From NCBI GenBank assembly GCA_900545075.1, contig UQXT01000024.1, forward strand, positions 1 through 24,511: a DNA stretch of 24,511 nt. Reading direction: 5' to 3'. The DNA comes from an uncultured Collinsella sp. (lineage in GTDB: Bacteria > Actinomycetota > Coriobacteriia > Coriobacteriales > Coriobacteriaceae). This document shows positions 14,487 to 22,215 of this stretch, one piece after another (the first letter of the stretch is position 1; each line of letters opens with the position of its first letter). The notes beneath the pieces are model-generated. The model saw only the letters and a list, made by a program, of their open reading frames with translations, had not been told where the DNA came from and ran no database searches. The position numbers and the translations under genes were made by a program.

Positions 14487-14793
14487 GGTGCGCCTCCTCA
14501 ACGTATGCGTAAATCTCCCGTACGGACGGCCACTCGGCCAGGAACTCCTCGATGCGCGCTCGCCCGTCGTCCGTGATGCGGTAGTACCGGCGCAGCCGCC
14601 CGTTGTGCTCGGCGGAGCGCGCCGTGATGCACCCGGCCTTCTCCAGGCGCTTGAGCAGCGGGTAGAGCGTCGACTCCGTGAGCCCCATGCTCGCCGGTAC
14701 GTCCTTCACGATCTGGTAGCCGTAGGACTCCTCGCCGGAGACGGCCGCGAGCACGCAGGCCTCCAGGAAGCCGCGCTTCATCTGTGCCTCCAT
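14473..14793 (-). CDS. PadR-family transcriptional regulator
   Basis: The 106-aa protein is a compact PadR winged helix: MKRGFLEACVLAAVSGEESYGYQIVKDV, then LTESTLYPLLKRLEKAGCIT and NGRLRRYYRITDDGRARIEEF. These are the family's recognition helix and wing with the conserved RRYY-IT-G. Small PadR proteins bind as dimers to their own promoter and repress the operon until an inducer binds. The ATG at 14793 has GAGGAGG seven bases upstream. It is the first gene of the three-gene operon PadR-DUF1700-small membrane protein. Confidence 0.93.
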   Translation of the reverse strand: MEAQMKRGFLEACVLAAVSGEESYGYQIVKDVPASMGLTESTLYPLLKRLEKAGCITARSAEHNGRLRRYYRITDDGRARIEEFLAEWPSVREIYAYVEEAHHDAR

Positions 14794-14814
14794 CCGCACA
14801 CCTCCTCTCGTCAT

Positions 14815-14844
14815 ATACTATGCTATACACACTATACGATGCAA
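14815..14844 (-). promoter_or_regulatory. PadR operon promoter and probable operator
   Basis: On the minus strand TTGCAT (14844-14839) and TAGTAT (14820-14815) are 18 bases apart. The spacer is a run of TATAG/TATAC steps, AT-rich in an otherwise very GC-rich stretch, with partial dyads such as TATACTATG / CATAGTATA. Self-repression by PadR at this site is the expected arrangement. Confidence 0.5.
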
Positions 14845-15452
14845 GGTATTAGACGTCAACTCTCATCGCGATGATTCTCCGGCCCCTGCGCGCTGCGAAC
14901 GTGATATCGCGGGGCGGTTGGCATTATGCATGAAACGTCAAGTAACGCTCTTTTGATCCACTTCCACTCGGCCCCATATGCCTTGTACAACACCCCCCCC
15001 TTCAACCTTGGGTTCAAGGGAGCCGCTAGGCTGGGCGTGCCGGACGGTAAGGTCCTGGACGCGATGGTGGACTTCTCCGATGCCATAGGGGTCATGGGTC
15101 TACGCCGATGGAGGCACACGCACGCGGCAGGGCTCGCCCGTCACCGCTGGTCGCCGGACGGTCCCCACGCTCCGCTCGCCAACGCGCAGGCGACAGCAGC
15201 AGTCCAGCGCTAGCTGGAGACGCCGGAATGCCCAGAAGATGCGTTTCCCATCCCTGCGACAGAGCTTTTTGCAGGGGTGGCAATTTTTCCTAATATCGAG
15301 GTCAGCTTGGCTTCGGTAGCCACCTTGAGAGCATCGCCAATAGACTCTTCCTTTATGCGTTCGGCATAATCGTAGGCAATACCCAAAAATTCCAGTCCCG
15401 AGCAACAGGAGTACAATTGCTGCTATTATTGCCAGCTGTTGGGAGATGGAAG
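14845..15452. other. 608-bp stretch with no convincing gene
   Basis: Open frames exist on both strands but none has a ribosome site or recognisable domain. Three things stand out. First, a run of eight C at 14993-15000. Second, a plus-strand open frame at 14926-15213 with a protein-like middle (FNLGFKGAARLGVPDGKVLDAMVDFSDAIG). Third, on the minus strand at about 15210-15450, a hydrophobic segment (QQLAIIAAIVLLLLGTGIFG) in one frame and IAYDYAERIKEESIGDALK onward in another, as if one small membrane protein had suffered a frameshift. I read the stretch as gene remnants beside an IS-damaged region, with low certainty. Confidence 0.4.
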
Positions 15453-16457
15453 ATGGACTGCGATGGCTACCCATGCGTTCCCATGCCGTTGATGTGCACC
15501 GCCTTTGTGCCGGGGCAGATTGACGCTGCGGTTGCAGGCATTTCCGACCCCAATTCGCGCGCCATTGCCACGGCAGAAGCGCTGTACTTTCGCGGACAGG
15601 CCGCCCTCGCTGCCAAGACGGCGCGCCCCCATCTTGACGCCACCGATCCCGCGCTGCGCTATTCTGCATGCTTTATCTGCGGATACGCCAGTCTGTCGCT
15701 CAACCGTATCGCCGACGCCCGCCGGTGCCTTGCTGGCATCCTCGATACGCCGGCCGACGAGGAGTCGCCCGCCATCCACGCCACGCATATCCTGTTCGCC
15801 TCGGCCGCGAGCGTCCTGCTGCACTTGCCTTCCCCGTATTCCGCTGAAGAGTTTTATCCACTTGCGGCGCATCTGCCCGAAGGCCTGCGCCTATTCGCCA
15901 GCTACGTGATGGCGCACGCCTTGTATCTGCGCGGCGAATACGGCCGCAGCCTGGGCATGGCGGAAAACGCCCTGATTATGAAACAGGGAAGCTATCCCAT
16001 CTCGGAACTGTTCCTGCACCTGGCAGCTTCCATGACATGCATGAGCCTCAAGGACATCGACGCCGCAAAAACGCACTTCGGAGCCGCTTGGAACATTGCG
16101 CGCCCCGACGGCCTTATCGAGCTCATTGGCGAGCACCACGGCCTTTTGCAGGGACTCATCGAGGCATGCCTAAAATCGCAATACCCTGACGATTTCGCAC
16201 GCATCATCGAGATTACGTATCGATTCAGCTACGGCTGGCGGCGCATCCACAACCCCGATTCGGGCGAGGACGTGGCCGACGATTTAACGACCACAGAGTT
16301 CACCATGGCCATGCTCGCCTGCCGCGGATGGACCAACGCCGAAATCGCACGCCACATGGAAGTATCGCCGGGCACTGTTAAAAACCGCCTATCAGGAGTG
16401 TATGCCAAGCTTGGTATCGGAACCCGCGCCGAGCTGGTCGCGCATATGTTGCGTTAG
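15453..16457 (+). CDS. LuxR-type (GerE HTH) transcriptional regulator
   Basis: The 334-aa protein ends in a typical GerE/LuxR helix-turn-helix at about 278-334: LTTTEFTMAMLACRGWTNAEIARHM, then VSPGTVKNRLSGVYAKLGI. The first 260 residues are rich in alanine and leucine with repeated helix pairs (AEALYFRGQAALAAK, AHALYLRGEYGRSLGMAENAL), which look like TPR-type repeats as in MalT-like regulators. There is no ATPase motif or receiver domain. The ATG at 15453 follows GGGAG by seven bases; a TTG at 15417 is in frame without a site. The large surface protein gene begins 157 bp downstream on the same strand and is its likeliest target. Confidence 0.85.
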   Translation: MDCDGYPCVPMPLMCTAFVPGQIDAAVAGISDPNSRAIATAEALYFRGQAALAAKTARPHLDATDPALRYSACFICGYASLSLNRIADARRCLAGILDTPADEESPAIHATHILFASAASVLLHLPSPYSAEEFYPLAAHLPEGLRLFASYVMAHALYLRGEYGRSLGMAENALIMKQGSYPISELFLHLAASMTCMSLKDIDAAKTHFGAAWNIARPDGLIELIGEHHGLLQGLIEACLKSQYPDDFARIIEITYRFSYGWRRIHNPDSGEDVADDLTTTEFTMAMLACRGWTNAEIARHMEVSPGTVKNRLSGVYAKLGIGTRAELVAHMLR

Positions 16458-16478
16458 CGACCGGGCTGCCAAGCGCAT

Positions 16479-16508
16479 CGAAAGCGCTCCGGGGGGCTGA
16501 CGCTTTCG
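16479..16508. repeat. Weak hairpin after the LuxR gene
   Basis: CGAAAGCG at 16479-16486 pairs with CGCTTTCG at 16501-16508 over a 14-base GC-rich loop. It could weaken read-through from the LuxR gene into the surface protein gene; no U-tract follows. Confidence 0.35.
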
Positions 16509-16614
16509 CGCGCTCAAATTGGACATTTTGGTCCCCGAACGGCACTACCGCCACGGGGCGCCTTCTCGCAAAATTGGATTATTTCCACCGATACTTGCGG
16601 GATGGGAGCCCAAG

Positions 16615-19600
16615 ATGCTTGATCGCCGTTCGTTACTTGTCGCCGGAGCGTCCTCGTTAGCGAGCATTATGATGCCGCGCGTGCCGGGAAGCGCAAATGC
16701 CTTCATATTGCCGTTCGCGCCCACCGAAGTCTATGCCGACGAAGAAGACCCCTTCAGGGCGCTCGTTCTCTCGCGCACAATGTTTGGTGTGGTCGTGGTC
16801 GACGTCGCCAACAAGAATACGCCCATCACGGGTGCCCAGGTCACGCTCATATCGCGCTATGCCGCAGGCAAGCAGCTCACCGCCACGACCGATGACGAAG
16901 GCACGGCCATCTTTGAGGTCGCCCCTCTTTCGGAAGGCTACGTGGACGAGGCGACGCTTCTCGACGCGTACGACTTTAACGGCGGCATCTCCATTAGCAT
17001 GGCAGGCTACCGCGATGTCGAGATTCCCCTTGCGCGTATCCAGGGCGGCACCGCTATTACCGCACCCACACGTCCGCTCTCCGATGGCGAGCCGTACTTT
17101 CGACAGCTCACGTTCGACGAATGGGACATCCAGTACGCCGATACCACGTTTATGGCAATGCCGAAGGACGACACGGCAAACGACCAACCCGACACGCACG
17201 CCTTTACCGTGCAGGCACATCTGCCACAGGGTGGACAGGCAACGCTGCACATCAACAAGGTAATGCCCGCCACGAGTAGCTCACCCGAAACCGTCACGCA
17301 GATTGGCCAAGTCAAGGCCAGCGCATCGGGCACGAATAATCTGGCGACGTTCACGCTCGAAGACAAGTTCCTCGATGCAGCGTCAAACCTTCTGGAGGAA
17401 GGATGCAAGCTGCGCTTTGTCCTCGACTATCAGGGCAAAACCTATACACTCTCCTCCCCCATGGCCGTTGTCACCGCGCCGGCCGCAAAGGCAGAATCGG
17501 GCTCGACCACCATCATTCCCACTACCATGGACCAAGAGATCACTCCGTTTGATTTCCCCGCGGCGTTTCCCGGTATCGGCGGCAATAAGTTCACGTGCTG
17601 GATGCCCACATTTCCCATTCTGTTCGATTTCTCGTTTGCTGGATACGTGCTGTTTGGCGGAGGGTACAAACCAGCTAGCTATATGAACGATTCGGGCAAC
17701 CCTGATCCGGAATACTGGAAGAAATCGCCGCGCGAGTCGGGCGCCAAGCAGGCAAACCGCTACCTCGACGAGATGGAGGGGAAGTGGAATCAGTACAAGA
17801 GTATGAGTGCCGGTTCGGGCACCGATCCAAGGAACACCAAGCTGCTTCGCCACCATTGCACGCTGCTGTTCACGATGGATATCGCCACACAGCTGTACGG
17901 CTCGCTCGCCTACGATTGGGTGGGCAAAACCTGGGGTAACAACAACGACCCCGCATACGGCAATATTAAGGCCCTCTTCCAGGTAAGAACCGACCTCAAT
18001 TGGACCGAGCAGTTTACCCTAGGACCGGTGCCGTTTTTCCTAAACGTCAACCCCTGGGTGCTGGCAAAACTGGCGCTCGCCGTGGGCGCCCACACGCACG
18101 GCAGCGGCGCGGCGTTTTTTAAAAACATTTCGCTCGACTATTCAAACACCTCGGGCTCGTTCACCATCCAGATCGGGCTTGCTGTCACCTTTGGAGCCGG
18201 CGTTGCAGGCGTCGCTTCGTCTGCCGTGCGCGGCGCTGCATCCCTCACGCTGTTCATTGGGTACGAGAAGGCAGATGGACACCAGCTTCCGCGACTGCGC
18301 GTGGGTGCAGACGTCGATGTCGATGTGATACTCCAGTTTGTGATGTTCAAGTGGACCACCAAGGCTTGGTCGGGGTCGTGGCCCACACTCCTCGATTCGT
18401 GGAATATGTCAGTGAACAATGGCAACCAGTATGTGCTCCAACGCTCTGAGCTCGCATTGTGTGGAGATACGCCTTACACGCTGGATGCCTGCTTCGGCAC
18501 GCCCGGCAACATCGAGGCGGGCGGCGTGCCGCAATTTATCGCATCGGCCACCATCGTCACCAACGCCGAGCTACTCGCACGCGCCGAGGTTGCAGCCACC
18601 GCGATAAACGTCGCGCCTGTCGTGCGCGATTGGGATCAAGCGGTCACGCGCATTGAGCTCGAGGCAGATGCAGAAAGCGACGACACGGGACAAATCGAGC
18701 ATTTCGTCCATGCACTGATAGAGAACGACGAAAACGCCGCGCCGATGTATGCGTACACCCATATCGGGCAGGCGACGAACGCTGTTGCGGACCCCAACGC
18801 CAATTCTGCTGGTGTATCGGAGGACGAGCGTGGCGGCATCAAGCCCTCGAGCGACAACGTGCTGTTTTCCGGCGTGCTCAGCGAAGCTCACATGAAGCTG
18901 GCAATGATCGCCGGCGTAGAATGCCTGTTCCGTATCGCCTCGGTGCGCTACGGCGACAATGGCCGCTCGCGCCTGGTGGTGCACACAAAGGCAAACGGCA
19001 CGTGGTCTGCCCCCATGCCCGTGGACTTCCCCCTTGGCTTTGGCGAGGGCGACGTGGAGCGCGACGGCATATTCGATTACGACTTCGACGTAGTGGAATA
19101 TACGGACGGAAGAGAAAACCAGGACGCTTACGTGCTGCTGGTCTCGGGCGAGCGCCCCGACGGCGACAACACCCTTTTCGATACGGCAAGCACAGCCGGC
19201 ATACTGTCCGTTGTGCGCCTGCGCATAAGCAACGACGGAGTTCGCGTGATGTCGCACACGTCGTGGCGCAGCATCTCGCGCGGCCGCCTTCAGGAGGATG
19301 GCCACCATTGTCTGCAGTGTCCACGCATCACGGTGGGCAAGACGCTGGTCGACGGGCGCCTGTCGGGCGCTTACCTCCACCGCCGCGGAACCACCGCGGA
19401 AAAGGCGATCGGCAGCGAGGCTGAGGTTGCGCTGGAGTGCTTCACCCTGTGGTCGGATGATTTGGGCGACAGCCTCACGTTCCGTCAGGTCCTCCGCTTT
19501 CCGCAAGCGCCATCGAGCATCGAGCTGGGCGTACCCGAGAATATCAACGGCAAAATGGTGGTGCCCGTTGCATACGAAACTGCAAACGGTTGTGGCTGCG

Positions 19601-20982
19601 CATCGTATGCCGTGATCGGCCAGTCCATCGCGGGTTGGGGCGTTATGCCACCAGATGCCACAGTACCCCACGCGGTGCCGTGGCCACAACATTCGGGCTT
19701 TTTGGCAACCGTCAACGAGCAACTGCAGCATATTACTTGGACGCGAGGCGCATCGGCATTTGCAACGCAGCCCGTGGGTGCCGCAGGCTGTGGCCCGGCA
19801 TCGTTTAGCGTAAGCAACAACGGCAGGTGCGTGCTCTATGTAGAGAACACCGATGGCAAGGTGGGGCAAACCTACGACGAAGAAGGCAACCCGATAGCAG
19901 TGATGGGCAAGCACTTCCGCATCTTCGCCAGCGCCTTGGCAGGCGATCTGTTCACGGAGCCGTTCGTGATGTGCGAGCTGGACCATCCCATCGATCAGAT
20001 AACGACATTTTTGACGTCGGGAGGCATGCTCTCCGCGCTCGCCACGCACATTGTGAGCGCGGAGAAGGGCGAGGCAGAGCTGCACGGCATCGAAGTGCCC
20101 TTGGTGGCGTGTGTCACTCCGACGGGCGCGGTCGCTACCTCGGGCGCGGTGGTGCCCGGAGCAGCAGGCGAATCCTTCATGGTCACGGTGCGAAACGACG
20201 GCAACACCTTGCTGACCGCCGGCACGATCGATCTGTACCGAGAGGGCTCCAGCCAGCCGTTCTCCAGCGCATCCATCGGGTTCGGAGCGAACACACGCAT
20301 GGCATCGATCTACGATCCAGAGCTTGCCGGGGACGCTTCGGCCAACGACATGGCACACGTGAAGTACGCGCTCGAAACGCTGGGCACACCTTTTGCAACG
20401 CACCCGCTGGTAGCCGACAGTGGCAACGCCGTGCTGGCACCGGGTTGCACGGCACAGCTCCGCATGAGCTTCGCCATCCCCGAGAGTTGGAGCGGCGAAG
20501 TGGGCAAACGCGTAACGCTGTATGCGAAGGCGCGTGATCTGGTGGCGCTCGATCCCGTAACGCTCGAGGAAATTCGACCGGGTGCAAACTCGGCGCTGGG
20601 TGCCGTACTGCACGAGCTTCATGTGCCCGACGCGGCATGCGAGCGCTCAGAAGTTCAGGTCGGCGTATGCGACAGCGCGGATACGACAGAACTTCACGAC
20701 GCCCCGATGACAGCAGACGACGATGGCGGCTCGAGTGGCGGCGGTACCGACGAGGGCGGCGGCTCCGGCGGAAGGAGCTCCGGCAGTGGCAAGGACCACA
20801 GCAATAACAAGCGCTCCGGAAAAGCGGGCGCACTTGCGGGCACGGGCGATGTCAACGTCCCCCTTACGGCAGCCGCTGCAGCACTCGCCGCGGCAGGCGC
20901 CGGCCTCGTCGCCTACAGCGCCCGCCGCACGGCGCTCGAAACCGACACCGCCAATGAGGCCAATTCGGATAAGCCTCGCTAG
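16615..20982 (+). CDS. Large cell-wall surface protein, Tat-like signal and LAGTG sorting signal
   Basis: This 1455-aa protein begins with a twin-arginine-like signal (LDRRSLLVAGASSLAS, RR at 4-5) and an AxA site near residue 29. A beta-rich domain at about 55-140 (TPITGAQVTLISRY and DDEGTAIFEV) resembles carboxypeptidase-regulatory or Ig-like folds that carry surface modules. The middle (about 300-640) is aromatic and glycine-rich and I do not recognise it. Residues about 680-1170 hold repeated strands of a possible propeller-like fold. A CARDB/Ig-like segment follows (SFMVTVRNDGNTLLTAGTI). The C-terminus has a Gly/Ser/Asp linker, LAGTGD from 1407, a hydrophobic helix and RR: a sortase substrate signal of the LAxTG type, with an unusually long 17-residue tail. 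ATG 16615 has GGGAG six bases upstream. Function is probably adhesion or glycan binding, by inference. A bidirectional terminator follows. Confidence 0.8.
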   Translation: MLDRRSLLVAGASSLASIMMPRVPGSANAFILPFAPTEVYADEEDPFRALVLSRTMFGVVVVDVANKNTPITGAQVTLISRYAAGKQLTATTDDEGTAIFEVAPLSEGYVDEATLLDAYDFNGGISISMAGYRDVEIPLARIQGGTAITAPTRPLSDGEPYFRQLTFDEWDIQYADTTFMAMPKDDTANDQPDTHAFTVQAHLPQGGQATLHINKVMPATSSSPETVTQIGQVKASASGTNNLATFTLEDKFLDAASNLLEEGCKLRFVLDYQGKTYTLSSPMAVVTAPAAKAESGSTTIIPTTMDQEITPFDFPAAFPGIGGNKFTCWMPTFPILFDFSFAGYVLFGGGYKPASYMNDSGNPDPEYWKKSPRESGAKQANRYLDEMEGKWNQYKSMSAGSGTDPRNTKLLRHHCTLLFTMDIATQLYGSLAYDWVGKTWGNNNDPAYGNIKALFQVRTDLNWTEQFTLGPVPFFLNVNPWVLAKLALAVGAHTHGSGAAFFKNISLDYSNTSGSFTIQIGLAVTFGAGVAGVASSAVRGAASLTLFIGYEKADGHQLPRLRVGADVDVDVILQFVMFKWTTKAWSGSWPTLLDSWNMSVNNGNQYVLQRSELALCGDTPYTLDACFGTPGNIEAGGVPQFIASATIVTNAELLARAEVAATAINVAPVVRDWDQAVTRIELEADAESDDTGQIEHFVHALIENDENAAPMYAYTHIGQATNAVADPNANSAGVSEDERGGIKPSSDNVLFSGVLSEAHMKLAMIAGVECLFRIASVRYGDNGRSRLVVHTKANGTWSAPMPVDFPLGFGEGDVERDGIFDYDFDVVEYTDGRENQDAYVLLVSGERPDGDNTLFDTASTAGILSVVRLRISNDGVRVMSHTSWRSISRGRLQEDGHHCLQCPRITVGKTLVDGRLSGAYLHRRGTTAEKAIGSEAEVALECFTLWSDDLGDSLTFRQVLRFPQAPSSIELGVPENINGKMVVPVAYETANGCGCASYAVIGQSIAGWGVMPPDATVPHAVPWPQHSGFLATVNEQLQHITWTRGASAFATQPVGAAGCGPASFSVSNNGRCVLYVENTDGKVGQTYDEEGNPIAVMGKHFRIFASALAGDLFTEPFVMCELDHPIDQITTFLTSGGMLSALATHIVSAEKGEAELHGIEVPLVACVTPTGAVATSGAVVPGAAGESFMVTVRNDGNTLLTAGTIDLYREGSSQPFSSASIGFGANTRMASIYDPELAGDASANDMAHVKYALETLGTPFATHPLVADSGNAVLAPGCTAQLRMSFAIPESWSGEVGKRVTLYAKARDLVALDPVTLEEIRPGANSALGAVLHELHVPDAACERSEVQVGVCDSADTTELHDAPMTADDDGGSSGGGTDEGGGSGGRSSGSGKDHSNNKRSGKAGALAGTGDVNVPLTAAAAALAAAGAGLVAYSARRTALETDTANEANSDKPR

Positions 20983-21029
20983 CTCCTAGTTACTTTTGTG
21001 AGAGACGCCGACTCGGCTCATCGAACATC

Positions 21030-21067
21030 AAATGGGCTGGTTCTGGATACCCAGAGCCAGCCCATTT
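21030..21067. terminator. Bidirectional intrinsic terminator
   Basis: AAATGGGCTGG at 21030-21040 pairs with CCAGCCCATTT at 21057-21067. The inner TTCTGG / CCAGAG extends the stem to 17 pairs (one G·T) around the loop ATAC. An A-run on the left and T-run on the right serve both strands. It lies between the surface protein gene and the convergent DUF6773-like gene. Confidence 0.9.
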
Positions 21068-21071
21068 CGCA

Positions 21072-21656
21072 TTAGATATCATCAGGGGAGTCGAGTTCTG
21101 CCTCGAGCTTGGCGCGGCGTCTTTTCGCCGTGAAAAACGTTGCGCACAGGCCAGCAAACGTGGCCGCGAAAATCGTCGCACCGCAGAACACGCCCGTGGC
21201 CAGGTTCGCCAACCAAAAGACGCTTTCGAGCGGTACGATCTGCGCCTCGGCGATACAGCGCATTGCGGCAATAACAAGCGCGAACGCGGCGCCGCTAAGA
21301 CCGCTGAGAAGCAGGAAATATCCAACAGGAAGATGCTCGGTTTGCCCAAAACGATTGGTGTCGACATAGCCCTTCCGCGTTTGCAGTCCTGCGCAAATCA
21401 ACATCACGAGAACGAGCCACAAATACATGGCTGCCTCGAACGGCGTTGCAAAGCCATGCGGCATTTCACTTGCGTCGCTGTGAACCCACGCAACCTGTCG
21501 AGCTATAAACTGGTAGAAAAAGATCATCAACATGCCAAACGAAAGCAGCACGAAACCAATCCTGTAGATCTTCGCGTTCTCAGCTTCTAGGCGCTCATCC
21601 TTTGGGCCGGCATATTCACGCCACTTTTGCACGAGTTTTAAATCTTCAAATTTCAT
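21072..21656 (-). CDS. Four-TM membrane protein, DUF6773-like
   Basis: The 194-aa protein has a charged start with PKDERLEAENAKIYRIGF, then TM helices at about 31-50, 74-91, 112-132 and 146-174, and a basic and acidic tail (KRRRAKLEAELDSPDD). The DER-E-KI start followed by four helices and the partner XRE gene fit DUF6773-type proteins, a family without known function; the family name is from memory and less sure than the topology. AGGAG six bases before the ATG overlaps the stop codon of the XRE gene, so the two are co-translated. It ends at the shared terminator. Confidence 0.75.
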   Translation of the reverse strand: MKFEDLKLVQKWREYAGPKDERLEAENAKIYRIGFVLLSFGMLMIFFYQFIARQVAWVHSDASEMPHGFATPFEAAMYLWLVLVMLICAGLQTRKGYVDTNRFGQTEHLPVGYFLLLSGLSGAAFALVIAAMRCIAEAQIVPLESVFWLANLATGVFCGATIFAATFAGLCATFFTAKRRRAKLEAELDSPDDI

Positions 21657-21665
21657 AGCGAACTC

Positions 21666-21896
21666 CTAAAGAGCGTCAGGGTCGACGTCGTTTTCGTCTT
21701 CCCAAAACAAGTCGTTCAACGTAACGCGTAGCGCTTTACAGATTGCCACGCACAGATTGAGCGTGGGGTTGTAGCCGCCCGCCTCGATCAGGCCAATGGT
21801 CTGGCGCGTAACGCCCACGGCCTGGGCCAAGTCGGCTTGCGAAAGGCCAGCCGCCGCGCGCGCCGCCTTCATGCGAAGGTTTTTCTTACCCGGCAT
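21666..21896 (-). CDS. Short XRE-family HTH regulator
   Basis: The 76-aa protein is almost only a HTH domain: MKAARAAAGLSQADLAQAVGVTRQTIGLIEAGGYNPTLNLCVAICKALRVTLNDLFWE. This is the YozG/small-Cro-like type usually placed before a membrane protein gene. ATG 21896 has AAGGAG four bases upstream; an upstream ATG at 21956 would place translation inside the promoter's -10 region and is rejected. It likely represses its own operon by binding the dyad at 21937-21986. Confidence 0.9.
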   Translation of the reverse strand: MPGKKNLRMKAARAAAGLSQADLAQAVGVTRQTIGLIEAGGYNPTLNLCVAICKALRVTLNDLFWEDENDVDPDAL

Positions 21897-21936
21897 GGAG
21901 CTCCTTTCGTAAATGTGGACAGGTATCCGTTGCAAC

Positions 21937-21986
21937 ATGACAGAAATATATTGCATCCATCAAAAGATGTCAACTATATCTGTCAT
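21937..21986 (-). promoter_or_regulatory. Near-consensus promoter flanked by an operator dyad
   Basis: On the minus strand TTGACA (21973-21968) and TATATT (21950-21945) are exactly 17 bases apart. ATGACAGA at 21937-21944 and TCTGTCAT at 21979-21986 are perfect 8-bp inverted arms placed immediately after the -10 and just before the -35. A strong promoter with symmetric sites on both edges fits autorepression by the XRE protein. Confidence 0.8.
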
Positions 21987-22046
21987 TATGGAAATCATGT
22001 TCGTCATCGCCATACGGACATAACATTTTCGATTCGCTATTCAAGC

Positions 22047-22083
22047 TTACTCGGACAGAACCGACTCGGTTTTGTCCGAGTAA
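22047..22083. repeat. 16-bp palindrome upstream of the topoisomerase genes
   Basis: TTACTCGGACAGAACC at 22047-22062 pairs with GGTTTTGTCCGAGTAA at 22068-22083, with one wobble and a five-base loop. No gene ends here on either strand in a way that calls for a terminator. It is a candidate operator or dispersed palindrome. Confidence 0.65.
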
Positions 22084-22132
22084 ACGAATCCCCATCGAAC
22101 TCCGAACGGTTGTTCGATGGATTTCGTGTTAG

Positions 22133-22161
22133 TTGGAATCGCCTATGGGCTGGGCTATGCT
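22133..22161 (+). promoter_or_regulatory. Promoter of the topoisomerase operon
   Basis: TTGGAA at 22133-22138 and TATGCT at 22156-22161 have 17-bp spacing. The start point would lie near 22168, about 48 bases before the ATG at 22216, with AAAGGAG and GAGAG in the leader. Confidence 0.55.
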
Positions 22162-22215
22162 ACCTTGACTATCTATATGACTAAAACGCAGCAAAGGAGC
22201 ACCGAGAGAGCGAGT

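Noticed and set aside
18571..20622. A 683-codon open frame on the minus strand inside the surface protein gene
   Set aside because: It is a mirror of high-GC codon use in the plus-strand gene, with no domain, no ribosome site and a cysteine/histidine/arginine-rich composition typical of shadow frames.
21897..21956. A 96-aa version of the XRE regulator from the ATG at 21956
   Set aside because: It would begin inside the -10 region of a near-consensus promoter; the ATG at 21896 has AAGGAG.
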